Shown one piece after another: positions 1-6,047 of a stretch of 41,804 nt of DNA. The stretch covers positions 1-41,804 of the forward strand of contig JAFLUH010000009.1 in the NCBI GenBank assembly GCA_022508895.1. Reading direction: 5' to 3'. Every line of letters begins with the position of its first letter. Positions within the stretch are counted from its first letter, which is position 1. This stretch comes from Oscillospiraceae bacterium. Its GTDB lineage: Bacteria; Bacillota; Clostridia; Oscillospirales; Ruminococcaceae. The notes beneath the pieces are model-generated. The model was not told the origin of the DNA and ran no database searches. It saw only the letters and a list, made by a program, of their open reading frames with translations. A program made the position numbers and the translations under genes.

Positions 1-62
1 GATTCGAACCCCCGACCTACTGGTTCGTAGCCAGTCACTCTATCCAGCTGAGCTATTGGCGC
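1..62 (-). tRNA. tRNA-Arg (ACG anticodon), 3' end cut by the window edge
   Basis: Read on the minus strand, the sequence starts GCGCCAA (acceptor 5' arm), then TA, a GCTC/GAGT D stem, and an ACTGG-CTACGAA-CCAGT anticodon arm with anticodon ACG. A variable loop and a GGGGG TTCGAAT T-arm follow, and the window ends inside the T arm. The remaining acceptor strand and 3' end lie to the left of the window. ACG (A34 normally deaminated to inosine) decodes CGU, CGC and CGA. Confidence 0.93.
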
Positions 63-98
63 ATACCGTATATTGAGTTGCAATTTGAACACTAATAT

Positions 99-127
99 AT
101 TATACTATTTTGCAATTTTCTTGTCAA
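99..127 (-). promoter_or_regulatory. sigma-A promoter of the tRNA-Arg gene
   Basis: On the minus strand TTGACA (122-127) and TATAAT (99-104) are separated by exactly 17 bases and lie about 37 bases upstream of the tRNA 5' end. Both hexamers match consensus fully, as expected for a strongly expressed stable-RNA gene. Confidence 0.85.
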
Positions 128-296
128 GGGGATTTTTAAATTTTTTCCCGTGCAATGAAAATTCTGCATACTCTGAAAAAAATTTCCTTACATATTGATT
201 TTTTGCCGAGCAATAATATTACCAACAAGGGCGATTGTCCTTGTGAATACCGTTAAGGAAAATATCTTACCTTATATCATACGGAGGAATACTAAA

Positions 297-485
297 ATGG
301 CTAACAAGAATGGCAATAGAAACAACGCAGCTCTCAACTCCATCAAGATGCAGGCTGCTAACGAAGTAGGCGTGCCTCTGAAGGACAAAGGCTACAACGG
401 CGACCTCACCGCAAGACAGGTTGGTTCTGTAGGCGGTCAGATGGTCAAGAAGATGATCGAGTCTTACGAAAACGGCGCTAAGTAA
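297..485 (+). CDS. small acid-soluble spore protein, alpha/beta type (62 aa)
   Basis: This is a DNA-binding alpha/beta-type SASP, a family that coats spore DNA and is degraded at germination. The C-terminal half has the family pattern: GVPL, a YNGDLTARQ stretch, and GSVGGQMVKKMIE. The start is ATG 297, with ACGGAGGAAT nine bases upstream; an ATG further upstream has no ribosome site. The usual GPR protease site (Lys-x-Glu-(Ile/Val)-Ala before the GV motif) reads KMQAANEVGV here, so the Glu is Gln. The usual GGEMVKRM is GGQMVKKM. The gene stands alone with its own terminator. The family call is firm; whether this organism makes spores cannot be told from the window. Confidence 0.88.
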   Translation: MANKNGNRNNAALNSIKMQAANEVGVPLKDKGYNGDLTARQVGSVGGQMVKKMIESYENGAK

Positions 486-500
486 CTGCTTGACGTCGGA

Positions 501-553
501 AAACAGCCCTCTGTTTCGGCAGGGGGCTGTTTGCTTTTCCTTTTTTTATTTTT
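501..553 (+). terminator. Rho-independent terminator after the SASP gene
   Basis: AAACAGCCC (501-509) pairs with GGGCTGTTT (524-532), and the stem extends inward through CTG/CAG. It is followed by a long T-rich run to about 553. Confidence 0.85.
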
Positions 554-566
554 TTGCTTTTGGGTA

Positions 567-621
567 TTGACAATTGATAAAAAATATGTTAATATATGAA
601 CAAGCAAACATACGTTTATAT
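567..621 (+). promoter_or_regulatory. promoter and probable ArsR-family operator of the metal-efflux operon
   Basis: TTGACA (567-572) and TAATAT (590-595) are 17 bases apart. An imperfect inverted repeat, ATATGAAC (594-601) and GTTTATAT (614-621), overlaps the -10 and the transcription start. That is where ArsR/SmtB repressors normally bind. The operator assignment is inferred from position and symmetry. Confidence 0.7.
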
Positions 622-635
622 GAAAGGACGAAAAT

Positions 636-980
636 ATGGCGGAAAATGAATACCTACGCGCGGAGGACAAAACCGTTAAAACCGTGCTGGAGCAGATGCC
701 GGCAGACGAAATGCTGTACGATCTCGCCGAGCTGTTCAAGGTCTTCGGGGATTCAACACGGATAAAAATGCTCTATGCGCTGTTTGAGTCGGAGCTTTGC
801 GTGAATGACATCGCCCTGCTGCTTGGTATTACTCAGACGGCGGCTTCGCATCAGCTTCGGGTGCTGAAGGTCAATAAGCTGGTCAAGGCTCGCAAGGAGG
901 GTAAACTCATATTTTATTCACTTGCCGACGACCACGTTTATAAAATAATCGCACAGGGAATGGAACATATAGAAGAATAA
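636..980 (+). CDS. ArsR/SmtB-family metal-sensing repressor (114 aa)
   Basis: This is a winged-helix metalloregulator. The recognition segment is ITQTAASHQLRVLK, followed by a beta-wing (ARKEGKLIFYSLAD). The last helix holds Asp-x-His-x10-His-x2-Glu (DDHVYKIIAQGMEHIEE), the spacing of the alpha-5 Zn/Co site of CzrA and SmtB, with Glu in place of the last His. The alpha-3 site of ArsR/CadC (ELCVCDL) reads ELCVND and so lacks its second Cys. Zn2+-type sensing is therefore more likely than arsenite or Cd/Pb sensing. Start is ATG 636 behind GAAAGGA. It is first in an operon with the HMA protein and P1B-ATPase and probably represses it. Confidence 0.9.
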   Translation: MAENEYLRAEDKTVKTVLEQMPADEMLYDLAELFKVFGDSTRIKMLYALFESELCVNDIALLLGITQTAASHQLRVLKVNKLVKARKEGKLIFYSLADDHVYKIIAQGMEHIEE

Positions 981-1000
981 TTTTTTGGGAGGAAATTTTT

Positions 1001-1216
1001 ATGAAAAAGACATTTAAAATGAAAGACCTGGAGTGCGCTAACTGTGCTTCCAAGATGGAGTGCGCTATCAATAAGCTGGAAGGCGTTGAGGCTACCGTCA
1101 ACTTTATGATGCAGAAGATCACTATCGACGCGCCGGACGACAGGTTCGACGACGTTATTAAGCAGGCTGCCAAAATTTGCAGAAAAATTGAGCCGGACTG
1201 TGAGATAGTGGTATGA
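1001..1216 (+). CDS. stand-alone heavy-metal-associated (HMA) domain protein (71 aa)
   Basis: This is a ferredoxin-fold metallochaperone-type domain with the Cys-x-x-Cys site in LECANCASKM (Cys12 and Cys15 by count), a GVEATVNF strand and a C-terminal EIVV strand. It starts behind GGGAGGAAA and its stop overlaps the ATPase start (ATGA at 1213-1216), so translation is probably coupled. The ATPase that follows has no N-terminal HMA domain, so this peptide is likely the same domain encoded separately, delivering metal to or regulating the pump. Confidence 0.9.
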   Translation: MKKTFKMKDLECANCASKMECAINKLEGVEATVNFMMQKITIDAPDDRFDDVIKQAAKICRKIEPDCEIVV

Positions 1217-3066
1217 CTAAAAGACAGAAAAGAACGCTGGTGCGGATAATCCTCAGCGGCGTTTTGCTCGTTGCGGCTTATCTGCTGCCTCTTGAGGGGT
1301 GGTGGAGGCTGCCCGCTTTCGCCGTTCCCTATTTGCTGGTGGGCTGGGACGTGCTGTGGGGCGCCGTGCGGAATATCGGTCACGGTCAGATTTTTGACGA
1401 AAACTTCCTTATGAGCATTGCCACAATCGGCGCATTCGCTTTGCAGGAGTTCCCCGAGGCAGTGTTCGTTATGCTGTTTTATCAGGTGGGAGAGCTGTTC
1501 CAGAGCTATGCCGTGGGAAAGTCACGGCGGTCTATCTCTCAGCTTATGGATATCTGTCCCGATTACGCCAACATAAGGCGTGAGGGGGAGCTTGTGCAGG
1601 TGGAGCCTGACGAGGTGCAGATAGGCGATATTATTGTGGTGAAGCCTGGGGAGAAGGTGCCGCTGGACGGCGTTGTCGTCAGCGGAAGCTCCTCCCTCGA
1701 TACTGCGGCGCTGACGGGAGAATCGCTGCCTCGGAGCATTGCCGAGGGCGACGACGTTGTCAGCGGGTGCGTCAATCTGGAGGGGCTGCTGGAGGTTCGG
1801 GTCACTAAAGAGTTCGGGCAGTCTACCGTGTCAAAGATACTGGAGCTGGTAGAAAATTCAGCGTCCAAAAAGGCTAAGACCGAGAATTTCATCACTAAAT
1901 TTGCGAGATTTTATACGCCCTGCGTTGTAGGCGCAGCGGTGCTGCTGGCGGTCCTGCCGCCGCTGCTGTTCGGCGGCGAGTGGAGCGAATGGATAGAGCG
2001 GGCGCTGATATTCCTTGTTATCTCCTGCCCCTGTGCGCTGGTCATCTCGGTGCCGCTGAGCTTTTTCGGAGGTATCGGCGGGGCTTCACGGCTGGGTATA
2101 CTTATCAAGGGCGGAAATTATTTCGAGGTGCTTGCCAAGGCGGAAACGGTGGTTTTCGATAAGACGGGGACGCTGACAAAGGGCGTGTTCAGAGTGACCG
2201 CTCTGCACCCCGAAAACTGCACCAAGGAGCAGCTTATCGAGACGGCGGCGCTGGCGGAGAGCTACTCCGACCACCCTATTGCACGGTCTGTGAAGGAGGC
2301 TTACGGCAAAACGACAGAGCAGAGCAGAGTAGCCGACGTCAAAGAGCTGGCGGGGAGAGGCATTTCTGCCGTTATCGACGGGAAAACGGTTCTTGCGGGG
2401 AACGATAAGCTGATGAAGGAGGCGGGGGTCGTCTGCCATGCCTGCCATAAAGTCGGCACCGCTGTTCATGTGGCGGCGGAGGGCGTTTATCTTGGACATA
2501 TCGTTATTTCCGATGAAGTTAAGGAAGATGCAAAGGCGGCTATCGGGCTGCTGAAGGCGGCAGGGGTCAATAAGACCGTTATGCTGACGGGAGACGAGAC
2601 TGCCGTTGGCGAGGCAGTGGCTCAGGAGCTGGGGCTGGACGAGGCGTATACAAAGCTGCTGCCTGCCGATAAGGTGGAGAGAGTCGAGGCGCTGCTGAAC
2701 GGGAAAAAGTCGGGCAGCCTGCTGTTCGTGGGAGACGGGATAAACGACGCTCCCGTGCTGTCACGGGCCGACGTGGGCGTCGCTATGGGCGGTATGGGCT
2801 CCGATGCCGCTATCGAGGCGGCGGACGTGGTATTGATGGACGATAAGCCGTCCAAGATAGCGGCGGCGGTGAAGATAGCCAAAAAGACAATGAGGATAGT
2901 GCGGCAGAATATCGTGTTTGCGCTGGTGGTTAAGTTTGTCGTGCTGGCGCTGGGTGCGCTGGGGCTTGCCAATATGTGGGCGGCGGTGTTCGCCGATGTG
3001 GGGGTGAGCGTGCTGGCGGTGCTTAACGCTATGAGGACGATGGCGGGAGTTAAAGCTGATAAATAA
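1213..3066 (+). CDS. P1B-type heavy-metal-translocating ATPase, Zn/Cd/Pb group (617 aa)
   Basis: This integral-membrane efflux ATPase shows the P1B motif series in order: TGES (about 168-171), transmembrane CPC in SCPCALVIS (about 271-279), phosphorylation site DKTGTLT (Asp316), the HP locus in SDHPIARSV, MLTGDE, and hinge GDGINDAP. The CPC motif, together with DVGVSVLAVLNAMR in the last helix, fits the P1B-2 (ZntA/CadA) group rather than Cu pumps. The usual N-terminal HMA domain is absent: the protein starts with a short basic stretch and goes straight into membrane helices. The upstream 71-aa gene supplies that domain. Substrate is inferred from family features and from the alpha-5-type sensor at the head of the operon. 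Confidence 0.93.
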   Translation: MTKRQKRTLVRIILSGVLLVAAYLLPLEGWWRLPAFAVPYLLVGWDVLWGAVRNIGHGQIFDENFLMSIATIGAFALQEFPEAVFVMLFYQVGELFQSYAVGKSRRSISQLMDICPDYANIRREGELVQVEPDEVQIGDIIVVKPGEKVPLDGVVVSGSSSLDTAALTGESLPRSIAEGDDVVSGCVNLEGLLEVRVTKEFGQSTVSKILELVENSASKKAKTENFITKFARFYTPCVVGAAVLLAVLPPLLFGGEWSEWIERALIFLVISCPCALVISVPLSFFGGIGGASRLGILIKGGNYFEVLAKAETVVFDKTGTLTKGVFRVTALHPENCTKEQLIETAALAESYSDHPIARSVKEAYGKTTEQSRVADVKELAGRGISAVIDGKTVLAGNDKLMKEAGVVCHACHKVGTAVHVAAEGVYLGHIVISDEVKEDAKAAIGLLKAAGVNKTVMLTGDETAVGEAVAQELGLDEAYTKLLPADKVERVEALLNGKKSGSLLFVGDGINDAPVLSRADVGVAMGGMGSDAAIEAADVVLMDDKPSKIAAAVKIAKKTMRIVRQNIVFALVVKFVVLALGALGLANMWAAVFADVGVSVLAVLNAMRTMAGVKADK

Positions 3067-3070
3067 AGGG

Positions 3071-3105
3071 AAACAGGGTATTGAGAGGTCAATACCCTGT
3101 TTATT
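3071..3105. terminator. terminator between converging metal operon and HTH gene
   Basis: There is a perfect 14-bp stem, 3071-3084 with 3089-3102, around a GAGG loop. A TTTATTTATT tail follows on the plus strand and CCCTTTATTT on the minus strand, so it may serve both genes. Confidence 0.75.
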
Positions 3106-3149
3106 TATTGAGATAAATCAGAATTTATATTATTGATATAATTAACAAT

Positions 3150-3590
3150 TCAAGTGTTTTTCGGCTGTTCTGCCGAGGAAATGCTTTTCAGTAATTCTTC
3201 GGCAGAAACCCCGTACAATTTTGCCAAGGCAAGCAGATTGGCGGTGCTCGGGTCTGACGAGCCTGTTTCCCACTTCGACACTGCCTGCCGACTTACACCT
3301 AGTGCTTCTGCCACAAACTCTTGTGTCATGTTGCACTGCATGCGATAATCTTTCAGCGTTTCTCCCAATGTTTTTCGGACAAGCACCTTTTCCGTCCTAA
3401 CTTCGGAAGAACGCAGATATCGCCGCAATGCCTTGATTACCAGAATAACAAGGTACACGGAGATAGCTGTCAAGCCAATGCCAAGGATAAGTAAAATGGG
3501 AAACACCACAGAAATGGACGAACTTCCTGTTTGCTCTCCCAGCATATCACCGTTTTCTGCTAAAGCTGCTGCTAAAATATTGAACCTCAT
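3150..3590 (-). CDS. membrane-tethered Cro/CI-type HTH protein (146 aa)
   Basis: Residues about 27-52 form one hydrophobic transmembrane helix (ISVVFPILLILGIGLTAISV), followed by a basic stretch. Residues about 73-129 form a helix-turn-helix of the XRE type: MTQEFVAEALGVSRQAVSKWETG, then LLALAKLYGVSAEELL. Normally the HTH is N-terminal; here it follows the membrane anchor, which places it at the inner face of the membrane. The ribosome site AAAGGAGGA sits just before ATG 3590. Target genes are unknown; an inverted repeat upstream suggests autoregulation. Confidence 0.82.
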   Translation of the reverse strand: MRFNILAAALAENGDMLGEQTGSSSISVVFPILLILGIGLTAISVYLVILVIKALRRYLRSSEVRTEKVLVRKTLGETLKDYRMQCNMTQEFVAEALGVSRQAVSKWETGSSDPSTANLLALAKLYGVSAEELLKSISSAEQPKNT

Positions 3591-3611
3591 ATATAGGTCC
3601 TCCTTTCTTTT

Positions 3612-3718
3612 TTTGTGCTTCTAGGTTAGCACAAACACGCAGTTGCTTCTAACAACTATTGCGATAATATTAGTTGCTTCCTCACTTATTCTGTTTTAAA
3701 CTGCTTTTATAGCACAAA
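3612..3718 (-). promoter_or_regulatory. inverted and direct repeats upstream of the HTH gene
   Basis: TTTGTGCT (3612-3619) and AGCACAAA (3628-3635) form an inverted repeat with perfect 8-bp arms. AGCACAAA recurs at 3711-3718. AGTTGCTTC is present twice (3641-3649 and 3672-3680). A repeated 8-mer close to the start of an HTH gene is a plausible operator; no clear -35/-10 pair stands out. Confidence 0.45.
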
Positions 3719-3744
3719 TTCCAATTTATCTTACTGACACTCAA

Positions 3745-4272
3745 TCAGCTTGCCGCTTCACTTTCAGGATAAGTCCAGTTCCCGTAATGCTCGTTCAGCA
3801 GCGTGCCCTTGGGCAGCACTGCCATATAGCAGAAGCCGTCCATCACATCAGGCTGGTAGGAATTCGGGTCAGGGATACGGCTGTCGACAGACCGCACAAA
3901 GAAAAGCGTGTCGGTGTCCACCAGCAAGGCGCCCGCCTTCAGGTCGTATCCGCCGGTGCTCACCGCAGTATACTCCACAACATAGCTGTAATGGCTTATG
4001 GGATATTCCTCTGACGTTCCACTGAGCAGGTCTGCGATCATACTGCCGTATTCGTTCATGGCGCAGTCAAGCTGCTGCTCGGTCTCAATTATAAGCTTAA
4101 ATCGAGTATCCCAGACATAGCCGCAGTTAAAGCTCATTAGATAAATGTCGTCAGCCGTCAGCAGCTTTGCGGCTTCGCTGTATTTGCTCATGTCTATCAT
4201 GTGACCCTTCTCATCGGTACAGGCAGTGAGAAGAAGGCACATTGCGCAAAGCAGCGATAATAGTTTTTTCAT
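3745..4272 (-). CDS. putative lipoprotein of unknown function (175 aa)
   Basis: The protein starts MKKLLSLLCAMCLLLTAC, a type II signal peptide with lipobox LTAC (Cys18), so it should be lipid-anchored outside the membrane. The mature part is acidic, contains Cys residues at about 50 and 69, and has no motif I recognise. The start follows GGAGGGACGGAAAGC. It lies downstream of mscL, but a terminator-like hairpin separates the two, so it may have its own promoter in 4273-4345. Confidence 0.7.
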   Translation of the reverse strand: MKKLLSLLCAMCLLLTACTDEKGHMIDMSKYSEAAKLLTADDIYLMSFNCGYVWDTRFKLIIETEQQLDCAMNEYGSMIADLLSGTSEEYPISHYSYVVEYTAVSTGGYDLKAGALLVDTDTLFFVRSVDSRIPDPNSYQPDVMDGFCYMAVLPKGTLLNEHYGNWTYPESEAAS

Positions 4273-4345
4273 GCTTTCCGTCCCTCCTCGAAATGCACTT
4301 CAATAAATAAACCCCGCATAACGCCGCAGGGTTACATTTCAGCGG

Positions 4346-4377
4346 GAAAAACCGACGCCCCCGTTTCCGAGAGCGTC
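4346..4377 (-). terminator. terminator after mscL
   Basis: On the minus strand GACGC (4373-4377) pairs with GCGTC (4354-4358), with further CCG/CGG pairing inside, followed by GGTTTTT. It starts just beyond the mscL stop codon. Confidence 0.6.
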
Positions 4378-4384
4378 TTTGATA

Positions 4385-4876
4385 TTATTTCTTTTCTTTC
4401 AGCAGGTCTCTGATCTCCTCCAACAGCACGAGCTGAGGGTCGGGTGCTGCGGGTTCCTCCGCTGCTGCTGCGGCTGCGGCTGCTTCCTCTTCCTTTTTCT
4501 TCTTCTCGGCTTTGTCACGGATAGTGTTGATGACCTTTACCAAAAGGAATACCGATATCGCTATCAGCAGGAAGTTGATTATGTACTGGATAAAGGAGCC
4601 GTAGTTCACCGAGATGGCGGCGGCTATTTCCTCGCCCTCCTCGTCAAGCACTGCCTCCTGCAGGATAACCTTCCACTCGGTAAAATCCACCTTGCCTGTC
4701 ACCATGCTGAGCAGAGGCATCAAAAGGTCGCTTACCAGAGAGTTCACTATCGCCGTGAATGCGGAGCCTATGATAAGACCTACCGCCATGTCCAGCACGT
4801 TGCCTCTGGAGATAAATGTCTTGAATTCGCCGATTATGCCAAGCTTTTTCTTTTTTTCTTTCTTTTCTTCTGCCAT
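4385..4876 (-). CDS. mscL: large-conductance mechanosensitive channel MscL (163 aa)
   Basis: This is a homopentameric channel that opens under hypo-osmotic membrane tension. The MscL signature is clear: FKTFISRGNVLDMAVGLIIG (N-terminal helix and TM1 start), then TAIVNSLVSDLLMPLLS, a periplasmic loop, and TM2 (YIINFLLIAISVFLLVKVIN). The C-terminal helix is present (LLEEIRDLLKEKK). Between TM2 and that helix is a KKKKEEE stretch followed by eight alanines and an AAPDP turn, longer than the usual MscL linker. The N-terminus is strongly Lys-rich. Start is behind GGAGGACAAC. Confidence 0.95.
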   Translation of the reverse strand: MAEEKKEKKKKLGIIGEFKTFISRGNVLDMAVGLIIGSAFTAIVNSLVSDLLMPLLSMVTGKVDFTEWKVILQEAVLDEEGEEIAAAISVNYGSFIQYIINFLLIAISVFLLVKVINTIRDKAEKKKKEEEAAAAAAAAEEPAAPDPQLVLLEEIRDLLKEKK

Positions 4877-4909
4877 GTTGTCCTCCTGCTTTCTTTTTTA
4901 ATTGCTTTT

Positions 4910-4938
4910 ATTTTAACTCTTTTGACCCATTTTGTCAA
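4910..4938 (-). promoter_or_regulatory. promoter of mscL
   Basis: On the minus strand TTGACA (4933-4938) and TAAAAT (4910-4915) have a 17-base spacer, about 34 bases upstream of the mscL start. The -35 lies only 11 bases past the xylanase stop. Confidence 0.8.
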
Positions 4939-4949
4939 TGCGTCTGTCG

Positions 4950-5918
4950 TCAGAAGTCGCAGATGGCATAAAATGCCTCCTTGGGCTGCTGGTTTTCATC
5001 GAACAGCAGACCGCCGTTCTTCCTGCCCTTGACGGGGCAGTAGTTGAGCCAGCTCACGTCGTCGGCTGCGCCCCAGAAGGTGACGGTCTCTATCTCGTTT
5101 TTGTACTGACGGAGTATCTTGAAAAATTCACGGTAAACGAGCACCTGCTTTTTGTATTGGTCAAAGGTGGGCTTCTGGTGCTTTTTCTTGTCGTCAAAGG
5201 AGTAGTTGGAAACGTCAAGCTCGGTGACGTGTATTTTGACGCCGAGAGCGGCATATTTCTCCAAACCCTTCTTCATCTCGTCAAACTGGGCTTCGTGGTT
5301 GAAGCCCAGGTGACACTGGAGTCCTACTCCCGAGACGGGAATGCCCGCCTTTTGCATGGACTTTATCTTTTTGATTATTTTGTCACGCTTTACGGGGTCG
5401 AATTCGTTGTAGTCGTTGTAGAAAAGGAGGTCGCCTGGCAGGTGCTTTGCGGCTATCTCATAGACACGCTCGAAATAGTCCTTGCCTACCGTTTCAAACC
5501 ACGGGGTCTTTTTTCTGAGAACGTCGTCACGGTCATCTATCCCCTCGTTTATAACGTCCCATGCGTAGATGTCGGGATAGCGGTCGGTGAGGGCTTTTAT
5601 GTGGGTATCGAGGCGGGCGAGAGCGGTTTTCCTGTCCGCTCCCTCAAAGAGCCATTTGGGTACCTCCCAGTGCCATACGAAGGTGTGACCTCTGAGCATG
5701 AGACCGTTTTTCTTTGCAAAATCGTAGACCTTGTCGGCGGGAGCGAAGTTGTATTTCTTTTCCTCGGGGTGAATGTTGCCGAACTTCATCTCGTTTTCGC
5801 AGGTGAGACTGTTGAAGTGCTTCAGGATAAGATCCTTGTGTGATTTTATGCTGGCGGGATTCACGGCGGCGCCGATGTTGAAATAGTCCTTGTATATCTC
5901 CTTTAAGCTGAACTGCAT
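4950..5918 (-). CDS. GH10 endo-1,4-beta-xylanase, cytoplasmic (322 aa)
   Basis: This is a glycoside hydrolase family 10 (beta/alpha)8 barrel that cleaves beta-1,4-xylan or xylo-oligosaccharides with retention. Conserved blocks are LTCENEMKFG, LRGHTFVWH, the acid/base Glu125 in AWDVINEG, YNDYNE, GLQCHLG and the nucleophile Glu233 in VTELDVS. The protein is a bare catalytic domain with no signal peptide, no carbohydrate-binding module and no dockerin. It most likely works inside the cell on imported oligosaccharides. Start is behind AAGGAGGAACCGTC. A terminator-like hairpin lies immediately upstream of this ribosome site. Confidence 0.95.
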   Translation of the reverse strand: MQFSLKEIYKDYFNIGAAVNPASIKSHKDLILKHFNSLTCENEMKFGNIHPEEKKYNFAPADKVYDFAKKNGLMLRGHTFVWHWEVPKWLFEGADRKTALARLDTHIKALTDRYPDIYAWDVINEGIDDRDDVLRKKTPWFETVGKDYFERVYEIAAKHLPGDLLFYNDYNEFDPVKRDKIIKKIKSMQKAGIPVSGVGLQCHLGFNHEAQFDEMKKGLEKYAALGVKIHVTELDVSNYSFDDKKKHQKPTFDQYKKQVLVYREFFKILRQYKNEIETVTFWGAADDVSWLNYCPVKGRKNGGLLFDENQQPKEAFYAICDF

Positions 5919-5935
5919 GACGGTTCCTCCTTAAT

Positions 5936-5971
5936 AAAAATAGCCCCAAAGGGTGTTCCTTTAAGGCTATT
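5936..5971 (-). terminator. hairpin with T-tract between nrdD and the xylanase gene
   Basis: On the minus strand AATAGCC (5965-5971) pairs with GGCTATT (5939-5945), and AAAGG (5958-5962) with CCTTT (5948-5952), around a five-base loop. TTTTTATTAAGGAGG follows directly. It should end nrdD transcription, and it also forms most of the short xylanase leader, so an attenuation role is possible. Confidence 0.7.
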
Positions 5972-5996
5972 GTATCATATTTCAGACATTTGGCAA
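5969..5996 (-). promoter_or_regulatory. probable xylanase promoter
   Basis: On the minus strand TTGCCA (5991-5996) and TACAAT (5969-5974) are 16 bases apart. The -10 overlaps the first arm of the hairpin at 5939-5971, so a transcript started here would lack part of that arm. Confidence 0.55.
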
Positions 5997-6047
5997 GGAC
6001 GGAATTATTAACAAATTATTTGCTCTGCATTTATTTAGCCTGCACAA

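Noticed and set aside
160-200. Sigma-G promoter before the SASP gene
   Set aside because: GCATA (166-170) and CATATTG (191-197) are 20 bases apart, longer than the usual 17-18, so the match is too weak to list.
4932-5843. Long open frame on the plus strand (about 303 codons)
   Set aside because: It is the antisense of the GH10 xylanase, whose catalytic motifs are intact on the other strand.
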